A stretch of 64,000 nucleotides of DNA, from the NCBI GenBank assembly GCA_023398955.1, contig JAEWRL010000242.1:92139-156138 (forward strand). Direction: 5' to 3'. The notes beneath the pieces were generated by a model. It was given only the letters and a program-made list of their open reading frames with translations. It was not told the origin of the DNA and made no database searches. The translations under genes were made by a program, and so were the position numbers. Of this stretch, positions 43,101-51,685 are shown piece after piece. Positions within the stretch are counted from its first letter, which is position 1; each line of letters begins with the position of its first letter. The stretch is from Pseudomonadota bacterium (GTDB lineage Bacteria; Myxococcota_A; Polyangia; Polyangiales; Polyangiaceae).

Positions 43101-44555
43101 GTGACGTTCGGATTGCGGGTCCAGATTGTCCTGCTCCTCGGCGGCCTGATGGTGCTCGCTTTCGGGCCACTTTTCCATGCGGTCGCGACCTATTCGAGCT
43201 TCGCGCTCTTCTCGATTCGTCAAGACCAAGCACGCAAGATGGCTCGCGGGGTGACGGAGCGTCTCGGGCTGGAGCAAGAGACCTCACGGGCGACGCTGGA
43301 ACAGCGCGTCGAGCGCGAGCTGCGCGCGAGCCACGTCCTGGCCATCGCTATCATCGAGCCTCCAGGGAAGCCATTCCTCGGCGGCGGCGATGCAACCACG
43401 CTGCGCGCCATCGCCGAGCACACACCATCGGTTCCGGGGCGTGTCCACGACATCGTCTTCGACGGGCGCAAGGCTGCGAGCGTCCGCTATGACGTTGGAG
43501 GCCAAGCCGTCGTGGCAGCGTTCGACCTCGACGACTACAGCGAGCAAGCGGCGCGTCTGGTGAGGCTGCTGTCACTTTACATGGGCCTACTAGCCATCGC
43601 ACTGCTGATCGCCGCCTACTTCGCCCTGACGTACCTGATCATCCGACCCCTGGGGGTCATCGTATCCGCCGCCGAGCGGGTCGCCGGAGGCAGCCGTCGG
43701 TTCGAGTTTCTCACCGGTGGCCCCCGCGAGCTCGCGATCCTGGGCACCAGCCTACGCACCATGACCGAACGTCTCGTCCGCGACGAGGAGGCGCTCCGTC
43801 GCAAGGTCGAAGAGGTCGAGGCCGCGACTCAACAGCTATTTCAAGCGCAGGAGCGCCTCGTCCGTTCGGAACGCCTGGCATCCGTGGGGCGGCTAGCAGC
43901 CGGCCTTGCGCACGAGGTGGGCAACCCGATATCGGCAATGCTGGGGCTTCAGGACCTAGTCCTCACGGGTGACTTGGATCCGGGCGAACAACGGGACTTC
44001 GTGGAGCGCATGAAGCGCGAAACCGAGCGCATCCACGGCATCCTGCATGACCTTCTCCAGTTCGCCAGACCCGCAGCGAACGAGGAAGCCGGGGGCTCTC
44101 CGGGCAGCGTACCTCAGGCCATTGAAGAAACGCTGGCCCTCGTGAAGCCCCAGAAGGCACTGCAGGGCGTCGAGGTACACCTTGGCATCGACGAGGATCT
44201 CCCCCTCGTTACGCTCAGCGGGGAACGCCTCGTGCAGGTGCTGCTCAACCTGCTGCTCAATGCAGCCGACGCCTGCAATGGTGCTGGTACCATCACTGTG
44301 GAAGCCCGAGTGGTAGAAGCGACTGGAGTGAAGAAGGTAAAGCTCAGCGTCAGCGATGACGGTGTCGGCGTCCCCCCCGAACTCGAGCCTCGCATGTTCG
44401 AGCCGTTCGTCACCACGAAGGATGTCGGTAGGGGCAGCGGGCTAGGGCTGGCCGTGTGCCGGGGGCTGGTGGAGGCCGTGGGAGGCAGCATCGGATACGA
44501 CCGCAACAGAACACGAGGGGCGCGGTTCGTCGTTGAGCTGCCGGGTGCACCGTAG
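43101..44555 (+). CDS. Sensor histidine kinase
   Basis: A 484-residue membrane kinase. Two helices (about 8-27 and 158-180) bracket a periplasmic sensor loop of ~130 residues, followed by a HAMP linker (IIRPLGVIVSAAERVAGGSR), a coiled coil, an H-box LAAGLAHEVGNPISAML (His271) and the ATPase domain (NLLLNAADA, SDDGVGVPPE, GSGLGLAVCRGL). The HEVGNP box and layout resemble NtrB-like kinases. It has no adjacent response regulator. The GTG at 43101 is the most plausible start but has a weak ribosome binding site. It is convergent with the deacetylase gene, with an 8-base gap. Confidence 0.9.
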   Translation: MTFGLRVQIVLLLGGLMVLAFGPLFHAVATYSSFALFSIRQDQARKMARGVTERLGLEQETSRATLEQRVERELRASHVLAIAIIEPPGKPFLGGGDATTLRAIAEHTPSVPGRVHDIVFDGRKAASVRYDVGGQAVVAAFDLDDYSEQAARLVRLLSLYMGLLAIALLIAAYFALTYLIIRPLGVIVSAAERVAGGSRRFEFLTGGPRELAILGTSLRTMTERLVRDEEALRRKVEEVEAATQQLFQAQERLVRSERLASVGRLAAGLAHEVGNPISAMLGLQDLVLTGDLDPGEQRDFVERMKRETERIHGILHDLLQFARPAANEEAGGSPGSVPQAIEETLALVKPQKALQGVEVHLGIDEDLPLVTLSGERLVQVLLNLLLNAADACNGAGTITVEARVVEATGVKKVKLSVSDDGVGVPPELEPRMFEPFVTTKDVGRGSGLGLAVCRGLVEAVGGSIGYDRNRTRGARFVVELPGAP

Positions 44556-44563
44556 CGTCGGCG

Positions 44564-45367
44564 TCAATCCTGTTCGCTTACCAGGGTCGCCCAGAGCTCG
44601 TCGACTGTGACGGACCGCAGATTACGCTCCCTGATGAGGCGAGCGAGCTCGGGCAGAACTTCGATGCCGGCGGGCACGAACTCTTCGCGCTCGGACGCGT
44701 CGTGGAGCGCCACGATGACACCAGGACGCAGGCCACGTCGTAGGCGCCGCAGGACCTGGTGCGGCCGAGCGCCGCGCAGTCCGTCGAACCCACGCAGAGA
44801 AAACCCAAGTATGCCCACTCCGGTGCGCCGGGCACCGGCCGCCACACGGGGGCTGACGTGACCAATTGGTGGGCGGAACCAGTGCGGCCTCACTCCCGTG
44901 AGATCGGCAACGACGGAGCGGCACGTCTCGATGTCTTTGGCGATCGTTAGAGGGGACTGCCAAGAATAGAGTCGGCGGTGCTGGTAGCCATGGAGGGCCA
45001 CGGCGTGCCCCTCCCGCACGATGCGCCGCATGAGGTCCGGATGGCGCTCAGCTTTGGCTCCGATGACGCAAAAGGTGGCCACCAGGCGGTACTTCGCCAA
45101 GGCGTCGAGCACGCGGGGAGTCGTCGTTGGGCTCGGCCCGTCATCGAAGGTGAGCGCAACCAGGGGCTCCCGCCGGCTGCCCCGGCAGAAGGTGTCCCCA
45201 TACATCTGCCAGGTGGGCAGAAGCCACCCGAATGCAGACAATGCCACGTATCCCACAAGCATCGTTACCGCGAGCCAAACGGGCGGAGGCCCCACGAGAA
45301 CCGCTCGAGTCAACATCGCAAGCCCGGCCACGCTGGCGACGTACAAGCTGATGCGCATCGGAGCCAT
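44564..45367 (-). CDS. Polysaccharide deacetylase (NodB homology)
   Basis: A 267-residue membrane-anchored carbohydrate esterase 4 protein. After an N-terminal hydrophobic pair (LYVASVAGLAMLTRAVLVG, AVTMLVGYVALSAFGWLL) the NodB domain starts near 68: TFDDGPSP (Asp75, Asp76), metal ligands HGYQH (His126, His130), RPPIGHVS (arginine motif) and a C-terminal VIVALHD. Such enzymes remove N-acetyl groups from peptidoglycan, chitin or exopolysaccharide. A polysaccharide-modifying role fits the neighbouring MBOAT gene, which is divergent. Confidence 0.9.
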   Translation of the reverse strand: MAPMRISLYVASVAGLAMLTRAVLVGPPPVWLAVTMLVGYVALSAFGWLLPTWQMYGDTFCRGSRREPLVALTFDDGPSPTTTPRVLDALAKYRLVATFCVIGAKAERHPDLMRRIVREGHAVALHGYQHRRLYSWQSPLTIAKDIETCRSVVADLTGVRPHWFRPPIGHVSPRVAAGARRTGVGILGFSLRGFDGLRGARPHQVLRRLRRGLRPGVIVALHDASEREEFVPAGIEVLPELARLIRERNLRSVTVDELWATLVSEQD

Positions 45368-45701
45368 GGGCGATCAGTAGATTGGCGGCAGTAGGTTCGA
45401 AAGGTCGATCGCCGGGAAGCTGGTGGCGGGCGATGTGGGGTCATCCTACCGACACCCGGCGATCCCGAGACGCCGGTGGCACCGAGACCTCGGCGCACCG
45501 GGGTCCGAGAGGGTATCACGGCAACGGAGTACGCGAGACGGCGTGCGCGGGGTTTGAATCGGGTGATGCCACTGTACTTCGGCGATCTGCGCGACCGCAT
45601 CGGCCCACCAAGGCTGGCCCGAGGGCCACCGGAAATCGCCCTGCATTGGGGTTAATTCTGCTAGATCGTGGCGCTCAGGACCTCCCCGCCGCCCGCCCGC
45701 C
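45368..45701. other. 334-bp divergent intergenic region
   Basis: It separates the deacetylase and MBOAT genes and holds their promoters. No gene seen. A 9-bp inverted repeat (ATCGCCGGG at 45408-45416, CCCGGCGAT at 45455-45463) with a 38-bp spacer is present; its role is unknown. Confidence 0.45.
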
Positions 45702-47462
45702 GTGCTGTTCAACACGCTCACCTACGCGAAGTTCTTCGCTGTCGTCTTTGTCATTTCCTGGTTGCTCGTGCGCAGGCGCTGGGCGCTCCTTCTGCCGTGG
45801 GTCGCGCTTGCTGGTTATGCGTCCTTCTCGGGAGCTCCCAGCTATCACACTGTGGGTGTGCCGGCGCTAGCACTCGCCTTGACGCTGTCCCTCGTGCGCA
45901 CCGTCCCGGCCGATGGCATCCCGACGGCCCGGACATCGGGGGCGGCCTTGCTCGTCAATGCCATCGCCCTTTGCTGGATTACCCTCACGCGGCCTGACGC
46001 CGACATCCTCAAGCGCGCATTGGGAGAGCTCGGCGACGGAAGCACTGGGCTGATCCTGTACCTGCTCACCGTAGGGCTCGCCGCAGGCGTACTGTACGCA
46101 CTGACGCGGGCGCGCAAGGTACGTTTGCTGTTCGTGCTCGGGGCGAGCTACGTGTTCTACGCGCACTGGGACTGGCGCTTCCTCCCGCTCATCTGGGGTT
46201 CTTCGACAGCCGATTGGCTACTCGGCAACGCCATCGCGCGAAGCCAGGATCCCCGTCGGCGGCGGTGGTGGCTCGCCGGCACCGTGGCACTGAACCTGGG
46301 TGTTCTCGGCATCTTCAAGTACTTCAACTTCGGCATCGAATCCGCATCGGCAGCCTTGTCAGCGCTCGGAATGCGTCCGCCGGAGGTTGCACTGCGTATC
46401 GCCCTTCCGATCGGTGTCAGTTTCTTCACTTTCGAGTCGATGAGCTATGTCATCGATATCTATCGGAAGCAGCTCGAGCCGCAGAAGAGCTACGCCGAGT
46501 ACCTGAGCTTCGTCGCCTTCTTCCCCCACCTCGTCGCAGGACCTATCGTCAGGCCAAGGGACCTTCTGCCCCAACTTGCTGGTCCGGCTCGCTGGAGCAG
46601 CGCCGAGGCTAGCGAGGGGCTTTTTTTGATAGCCGTCGGCCTGCTCAAGAAGGTCGCCATTGGGGATTACCTCGCCCTCGGACTCGTCGATCGCGTCTTC
46701 GATGCTCCGGTTCAGTACTCGTCCCTTGAATGCTATGTCGCTGTATTGGGATACGCTGTTCAGATATATTGCGATTTCTCTGGCTACACCGATATCGCAA
46801 TCGGCTCGGCGCTTCTCTTAGGAGTGCGCTTTCCGCTGAACTTCAATGCTCCTTACAAGGCGCACAACATGGTCGAGTTCTGGCGCCGCTGGCACATTTC
46901 CCTGTCGACCTGGCTGCGCGACTACCTCTACATCCCCCTCGGAGGGAATCGTCGAGGGCCCGCGCGAACCTACGCGAACCTCATGATCACCATGCTCTTG
47001 GGCGGCCTTTGGCACGGGGCAAGTTGGACCTTTGTCGTGTGGGGAGGCATTCACGGCACGGCACTGGCAGTATCACGAGCCCTGATCGATCGGCGCACAG
47101 CGGCGGGTGGCCCCGCTGTCCCAAGCGGCGCGAGGCGTGTCGCGGGCGTCGTCTTGACATTTCACGTCGTGTGCGCCGCCTGGGTGTTCTTTCGCGCCGG
47201 GACGTTCCAAGGCGCGTGGGTCTTTTTCGCCCAGCTGAGTCAAGGCACGGCACACTACGCCAACCTCAACGTGCCGGTTCTGACCGTGCTCGGCATCGGA
47301 CTTGCAAGTCACTGGATGCCCGAATCGTGGTATCTGCGGCTGCGTGGGCAATTCATCGCGCTTCCGGCTGCAGCACAGGCGCTCTTGCTTCTCGGGGTGG
47401 CATACACCCTGGATCGCATGGCAAGTGCGGAGGCCGTGCCTTTCGTGTACTTTCAGTTCTGA
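45702..47462 (+). CDS. MBOAT family O-acyltransferase (AlgI-like)
   Basis: A 586-residue multi-pass membrane acyltransferase. AlgI/DltB marks are FKYFNFGIES, LPIGVSFFTFESMSYVIDIY, YCDFSGYTDIAIGSALLLG, the WRRWHISLSTWLRDYLYIPL block and the catalytic-His segment LLGGLWHGASW. Members load acyl groups through the membrane onto exported glycans. The start is a GTG at 45702. The usual SGNH partner (AlgJ/AlgX/DltD-like) is not next to it. Its stop shares a base with the following ATG (TGATG), so at least two genes form an operon. Confidence 0.93.
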   Translation: MLFNTLTYAKFFAVVFVISWLLVRRRWALLLPWVALAGYASFSGAPSYHTVGVPALALALTLSLVRTVPADGIPTARTSGAALLVNAIALCWITLTRPDADILKRALGELGDGSTGLILYLLTVGLAAGVLYALTRARKVRLLFVLGASYVFYAHWDWRFLPLIWGSSTADWLLGNAIARSQDPRRRRWWLAGTVALNLGVLGIFKYFNFGIESASAALSALGMRPPEVALRIALPIGVSFFTFESMSYVIDIYRKQLEPQKSYAEYLSFVAFFPHLVAGPIVRPRDLLPQLAGPARWSSAEASEGLFLIAVGLLKKVAIGDYLALGLVDRVFDAPVQYSSLECYVAVLGYAVQIYCDFSGYTDIAIGSALLLGVRFPLNFNAPYKAHNMVEFWRRWHISLSTWLRDYLYIPLGGNRRGPARTYANLMITMLLGGLWHGASWTFVVWGGIHGTALAVSRALIDRRTAAGGPAVPSGARRVAGVVLTFHVVCAAWVFFRAGTFQGAWVFFAQLSQGTAHYANLNVPVLTVLGIGLASHWMPESWYLRLRGQFIALPAAAQALLLLGVAYTLDRMASAEAVPFVYFQF

Positions 47463-47863
47463 TGCAGCACTCGCCGAGCGGTCCGAGTTCCCGGGAGCCG
47501 AACGGCTCGGGAGATTCCTCTACGCAGCCCACGACCTCGGAGGTCGATGTTCGACCACCTCCCGCCCCGGATGCGGATCAGAATACCCAGGTGGGCGAGA
47601 GGACACCGTGCTTCCTGGATGCATTCCCGGACGACCCAGCGCTCGAGCCGATCGTTGCTGCCTTTTTGCGTGGTGACTATGCGATGGTAAGGCGGCAGGC
47701 TCCTCTCTTGGCACGAGAAACGACGAGCGACGCGGTGCGTGATGCCGCCCTCGAGCTGACAGGGAGAATCCGACCTGACCCTCTGGCTCGGTACCTCCTC
47801 CTTCTCTCAGCCGCTCTCCTCTTGCTGGTCACCATCTGGGCCTACGGTGAACACACCCATTGA
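47462..47863 (+). CDS. Small C-terminally anchored membrane protein
   Basis: A 133-residue protein with a disordered Ser/Pro N-terminus, a helical middle (DAFPDDPALEPIVAAFLRGD, VRDAALELTGRI) and one membrane helix at the C-terminus (YLLLLSAALLLLVTIWAYG). It is translationally coupled to the MBOAT gene and overlaps the next gene by 17 bases. The topology suggests a tail anchor with the bulk in the cytoplasm. Function unknown; it may assist the acyltransferase. Confidence 0.75.
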   Translation: MQHSPSGPSSREPNGSGDSSTQPTTSEVDVRPPPAPDADQNTQVGERTPCFLDAFPDDPALEPIVAAFLRGDYAMVRRQAPLLARETTSDAVRDAALELTGRIRPDPLARYLLLLSAALLLLVTIWAYGEHTH

Positions 47864-48539
47864 AACGAACTCCGTCGCCCCACGGGCCACCGGATCCAGG
47901 AGGCCGGCTGGGGCTGCTCGCTGCTCACCCCTTATCATTCTGCTCTGGGTCACGAGTTGCGCGTCACCCAACGCCACCAGGACACCAGCCGAGGAGTTTC
48001 CCCGCATGGAAACCACGGCAGAACCGTATGGTCCCTTAGCTCACTTCTTGCCTCTAGCGGACAACACCGTGTACTCGTATCACACGGTCGATGAGGAAAC
48101 GGGAGAGACGGGGCTGTTCGTGATCCGTGTGCGGCACGCAACCTCCGGACTCGTGGAGCTCACGGTGGGAGGGAACAGGCACTGGCTCGAGCCAACGCCG
48201 CGCGCGGTTCGGCACACCGGCGGGGGGAGCCTTCTTCGCATGCCGCTCGTCGCAGGCAGCACGTGGAAAGGCCCGGCGGGGATCGTGGAGCTTACAGCGA
48301 TCGGACGCCGTGTAGATGTTCCTGCAGGAACCTTCCACGGCTGCATCCAGACCACGGAGGAGAGCGCAATTGGCGAGACTTCTCAGCGGATCGTCACGGA
48401 CTACTGTCCGGAGGTAGGCATTGCTCGGCTGGCCATTGAATCGACAGTCTCGACGACCCGTCGCCGAGAGGTTGCCGAATTGCAGGACTGGGGCCCCCAG
48501 CTTGATTGGGGCGACGACGGCATCACGATTACCAAGTAG
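47847..48539 (+). CDS. Lipoprotein of the MBOAT operon
   Basis: A 230-residue putative lipoprotein. The GTG at 47847 lies inside the preceding gene. The lipobox is in LIILLWVTSCASPN (Cys38). The mature part is all beta (NTVYSYHTVDEETGETGLF, LLRMPLVAGSTWKGPAGIVE, VDVPAGTFHGCIQTTEES, VTDYCPEVGIARLAIES). The VPAGTF..C..T..E..YCPEVG pattern is common in predicted envelope proteins of myxobacteria and related phyla. It is convergent with the next lipoprotein. Confidence 0.75.
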   Translation: MNTPIETNSVAPRATGSRRPAGAARCSPLIILLWVTSCASPNATRTPAEEFPRMETTAEPYGPLAHFLPLADNTVYSYHTVDEETGETGLFVIRVRHATSGLVELTVGGNRHWLEPTPRAVRHTGGGSLLRMPLVAGSTWKGPAGIVELTAIGRRVDVPAGTFHGCIQTTEESAIGETSQRIVTDYCPEVGIARLAIESTVSTTRRREVAELQDWGPQLDWGDDGITITK

Positions 48540-48561
48540 CTGACGGCGTGCTCGCGCCCGA

Positions 48562-49074
48562 TCAATCGCTGCCAGTGTCTGGCCGTCGTAGCTCGAGGTC
48601 TTCGCGATGGGTAACCAGACCACAAGCGTCCTGTTCGGGCCGGAGCTCGAGCGTAATCGGCTCGTAACCGGGCACTATCATCTCGAACTCGGCGGGACCG
48701 CCGGTCCAGAGCGCGCAGTGCAACTGCGTTGGAGGAGCAGTCTGCCCGACCAGCGCCCCCCCCGTTGGTGCCTCGGCTTGACCGTTCCCACCCGAGACCC
48801 ATTCACAGAAGACTGCGGGCCCAGCCACCGGTTCAGTGAGAACGTGCTCCTCACGACCCGCCCCATAGGTAACGATGATCGTGGTCGCCGGAGGGATGTC
48901 TCCTTGAGCCGAGGCGATGTTCACCTCGAACGCCGGGCTCGCTGGAGGACACTCCTGCCCCTGTGGCTCCTCGTCGAGGCAGGAGAGCCCTAGAACCCCT
49001 GTCGTGAGCGCCAGGTAGCGGCCCGCCACCCAAGCTGCAGCGCTGCGGAATGCTTTCCCCACCGGCGCCGTCAT
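48562..49074 (-). CDS. Small lipoprotein
   Basis: A 170-residue putative lipoprotein. The ATG at 49074 gives a signal ending LTTGVLGLSC (Cys32). The mature domain is beta-rich (ATTIIVTYGAGREEHVL, FEMIVPGYEPITLELR) with four to five Cys residues, some probably paired. Function unknown. It lies downstream of groEL on the same strand, beyond a candidate terminator. Confidence 0.7.
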   Translation of the reverse strand: MTAPVGKAFRSAAAWVAGRYLALTTGVLGLSCLDEEPQGQECPPASPAFEVNIASAQGDIPPATTIIVTYGAGREEHVLTEPVAGPAVFCEWVSGGNGQAEAPTGGALVGQTAPPTQLHCALWTGGPAEFEMIVPGYEPITLELRPEQDACGLVTHREDLELRRPDTGSD

Positions 49075-49215
49075 AGCGCAATCCCGCACCCGGGGCAGCT
49101 ACAGTTTCGTAGGTACCCCAGGCCGTATCCGCTCGGTCTCGCGCTGCGCGAGGGGGTGGAACTGGCTCGCAAAACCAGCTCCGGGCCACCCGGTCCGCTC
49201 TCGGCGGATGCCACG

Positions 49216-49253
49216 AAAAGGCAGCAGGCAGACCTTCGTGAAGAAGACCTGCC
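49216..49253 (-). terminator. Candidate groESL terminator with strand-specific stem
   Basis: The minus-strand RNA forms an 11-bp stem, GGCAGGUCUUC with GAAGGUCUGCC, around a UUCAC loop, with two G-U pairs in the middle. TTTT (49216-49219) follows after a short gap. Read on the plus strand the two G-U positions become A-C mismatches, so the stem is good only for transcripts leaving groEL, which ends 73 bases before it. Confidence 0.55.
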
Positions 49254-49325
49254 CGCCATCAGAAGCGCTGAGGTGTCCGGCCTTACCGTGCAAACGCACC
49301 GTGGCCCGACGCCGCGCCTAGATCA

Positions 49326-50954
49326 TCAGAAGTCCGGACCGCCGTGCCCATGGCCGGGCATGGCTGCCGCCTTCTCCTCCTTGGGCTTCTCGGCGATGAG
49401 AGCCTCAGTGGTCAGCATCAAGCCAGCGACGCTCGCCGCGTTCTGGAGAGCCGAGCGAACGACCTTCGTGGGATCGATCACGCCTTGCGCCACCATATCG
49501 CCGAACTCACCCGTGGCAGCGTTGTAGCCGAAGTTGCCGCTTCCTTCGCGCACCTTCTGCACGACGATGGCGCCTTCCTCTCCGGCGTTGGCGACGATCT
49601 GGCGAAGCGGCTCCTCACACGCACGGCTGATGATCTTCACACCGAACGACTGTGCATCGCTCACCTTCAGGTTGGCCAAGGCTGCCTGGGCGCGCAGCAA
49701 TGCAACGCCGCCACCGGGCACGATACCCTCTTCGACAGCCGCGCGCGTTGCATGGAGGGCGTCCTCGACGCGAGCCTTCTTCTCCTTCATTTCGGTCTCG
49801 GTGGCGGCTCCCACCTTGACCACGGCAACGCCACCTACAAGCTTTGCGAGCCGCTCTTGCAGCTTCTCACGATCGTAGTCGCTGGTGGTGTTCTCGATCT
49901 GCTGCCGAATCTCGGCCTGACGACCCTTGATCTTGTCCTTCTCGCCCAGGCCATCCACGATCGTGGTGGTGTCCTTGTCGATCTTGACGGTCTTCGCCTG
50001 ACCCAGGTCGCTGATGGTGACGTTCTCGAGCTTGAGGCCCAGCTCCTCGGCGATGACCTGACCACCGGTGAGGATGGCGATATCCTTGAGCATTTCCTTG
50101 CGGCGGTCACCGAAGCCTGGCGCCTTCACCGCAACCGCGCTGAGCGTGCCACGGAGCTTGTTGACGACCAACGTCGCCAAAGCCTCGCCGTCCACGTCCT
50201 CGGCAACGATGAGCAGCGGCCGCTGAGCACGAGCAATCGCCTCGAGCACAGGCAGAAGATCCTTCATGTTGCTGATCTTCTTCTCGCTGAGGAGGATGTA
50301 GGGATCCTGGAGCGAGCTTTCCATCCTCTCGGGATCCGTCACGAAGTACGGGGAAAGGTAGCCACGGTCGAACTGCATGCCTTCCACCACGTCGAGCGTG
50401 GTCTCAGCGCTCTTCGCCTCTTCAACCGTAATGACGCCTTCCTTGCCGACCTTCTCCATGGCTTCGCTGAGGAGCTTGCCGACGGTCTCGTCCCCATTGG
50501 CGCTGACGGTACCAACCTGCGCGATCTCGCTCGCGTCCTTGGTCGACTTTGAGAGCTTCTTGAGCTCGGCGACGATGGTCTCGACTGCCTTGTCGATGCC
50601 GCGCTTGATCTCCATCGGGTTGTGGCCCGCGCTCACCAGCTTGCTGCCTTCACGGATGATGGCCTGAGCCAACACGGTGGCAGTCGTGGTGCCGTCACCA
50701 GCGACGTCGCTGGTCTTCGAAGCAACCTCGCGCACCATCTGGGCGCCCATGTTCTCGAACCTGTTCTCCAGTTCGATTTCCTTGGCGACCGTGACGCCAT
50801 CCTTCGTGATGGTCGGCGAACCGAAGCTCTTCTCCAGAACGACGTTACGGCCCTTGGGGCCCAGCGTAACCTTCACGGCGTTCGCGAGTGCGTTCACGCC
50901 ATTGAGGATCAGACTGCGAGCTTGCTCTTCGTATGCAATTTCCTTGGCTGCCAT
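49326..50954 (-). CDS. groL: Chaperonin GroEL
   Basis: A 542-residue 60-kDa chaperonin. Family marks run through the sequence: LGPKGRNVVLEKSFGSPTIT, the ATPase DGTTTATVLAQ, EGMQFDRGYLSPYFVTDPER, KAPGFGDRRKEMLKDIAILT, ATRAAVEEGIVPGGGVALLR and the Gly/His end (GHGHGGPDF). Length is normal. It follows groES by 11 bases in one operon under a CIRCE element. With groES it folds proteins in the cytosol. Confidence 0.98.
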   Translation of the reverse strand: MAAKEIAYEEQARSLILNGVNALANAVKVTLGPKGRNVVLEKSFGSPTITKDGVTVAKEIELENRFENMGAQMVREVASKTSDVAGDGTTTATVLAQAIIREGSKLVSAGHNPMEIKRGIDKAVETIVAELKKLSKSTKDASEIAQVGTVSANGDETVGKLLSEAMEKVGKEGVITVEEAKSAETTLDVVEGMQFDRGYLSPYFVTDPERMESSLQDPYILLSEKKISNMKDLLPVLEAIARAQRPLLIVAEDVDGEALATLVVNKLRGTLSAVAVKAPGFGDRRKEMLKDIAILTGGQVIAEELGLKLENVTISDLGQAKTVKIDKDTTTIVDGLGEKDKIKGRQAEIRQQIENTTSDYDREKLQERLAKLVGGVAVVKVGAATETEMKEKKARVEDALHATRAAVEEGIVPGGGVALLRAQAALANLKVSDAQSFGVKIISRACEEPLRQIVANAGEEGAIVVQKVREGSGNFGYNAATGEFGDMVAQGVIDPTKVVRSALQNAASVAGLMLTTEALIAEKPKEEKAAAMPGHGHGGPDF

Positions 50955-50965
50955 TGCTTAACTCC

Positions 50966-51256
50966 TCACTTCTCGATTACGCCGAGAATGTCATCTTCAC
51001 GCAGGATCAAGTGTTCCTCGCCGTCGAGCTTCACCTCGGTACCGGCGTATTTCCCAAACAGCACCCGCTCGCCCTCTTTGATGTCGAGCTTGCGCAAGGA
51101 GCCGTCCTCGAGAACCTTGCCGTTGCCGACGGCGACCACCTCTCCCTCGATCGGCTTCTCCTTGGCCGTGTCGGGGATGATGATGCCACCCTTTGTTTTC
51201 TCTTCTTCCTTGACGCGCTTGACGATGACGCGATCCTGAAGGGGTCGGATTTTCAT
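50966..51256 (-). CDS. groS: Co-chaperonin GroES
   Basis: A 96-residue lid of GroEL. From MKIRPLQDRVIVKRV the sequence follows the family: a mobile loop EEKTKGGIIIPDTAKEKP, then VGNGKVLEDG, VLFGKYAGTEVKLDGEEHLI and ILGVIEK. The ATG at 51256 gives the usual length; the longer frame to 51289 adds eleven unusual residues. The first gene behind the CIRCE operator. Confidence 0.97.
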   Translation of the reverse strand: MKIRPLQDRVIVKRVKEEEKTKGGIIIPDTAKEKPIEGEVVAVGNGKVLEDGSLRKLDIKEGERVLFGKYAGTEVKLDGEEHLILREDDILGVIEK

Positions 51257-51383
51257 GACTTCCTTTGCCTCCCTGGTCCGGCGGGCCAAGCTGCTCAGTC
51301 GACCGACTGATGAAGTTTGACCAAACCCCGGTGACCAGAAAAATGTATAAACCGTTGATATTTCTAGGTTTAGTGCGCGACTA

Positions 51384-51410
51384 TCAGCACTCTACGTGAC
51401 CGAGTGCTGA
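51384..51410 (-). promoter_or_regulatory. CIRCE operator (HrcA site)
   Basis: TCAGCACTC, nine bases, GAGTGCTGA: a perfect inverted repeat matching the CIRCE consensus TTAGCACTC-N9-GAGTGCTAA in arm length and spacing with one change per arm. It lies 128 bases before groES. HrcA should repress here until heat stress; hrcA is not in the window. Confidence 0.93.
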
Positions 51411-51422
51411 CGTCGGGCGGAG

Positions 51423-51450
51423 AGGTTAGGCACGACCCGAAACCTGTCAA
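51423..51450 (-). promoter_or_regulatory. Sigma-70-type promoter for groESL
   Basis: On the minus strand a perfect -35 TTGACA (51445-51450) is followed after 16 bases by a weak -10 TAACCT (51423-51428). Transcription would start about 51415, placing the CIRCE repeat at the first bases of the message, its classic position. Confidence 0.7.
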
Positions 51451-51685
51451 GGTCCGCCATCGTCGATTTGCCGGGCTACAGGGACCGGCAGGGGGAAGCA
51501 GGCCGCGGCCTTCAGCCGGCGCTCCGCCATACCTGAACCGGGACAAGCGGCTGGCGCACGTTCCTCAGAGAACCGCACCGGAGCCCAGCGACGATTGCTA
51601 GGCGGGGGTTGACGTGGCAGCGCAAATCTTGGACCCGACGTAGAAAGGACGGGCGGTTTCGTGGGGGCGCCAGGAGGGGCCGGCG

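Noticed and set aside
49344..50552. A 402-codon open frame antisense to groEL
   Set aside because: It mirrors the strongly biased groEL codons on the opposite strand; no ribosome site or recognisable protein pattern. groEL is certain.
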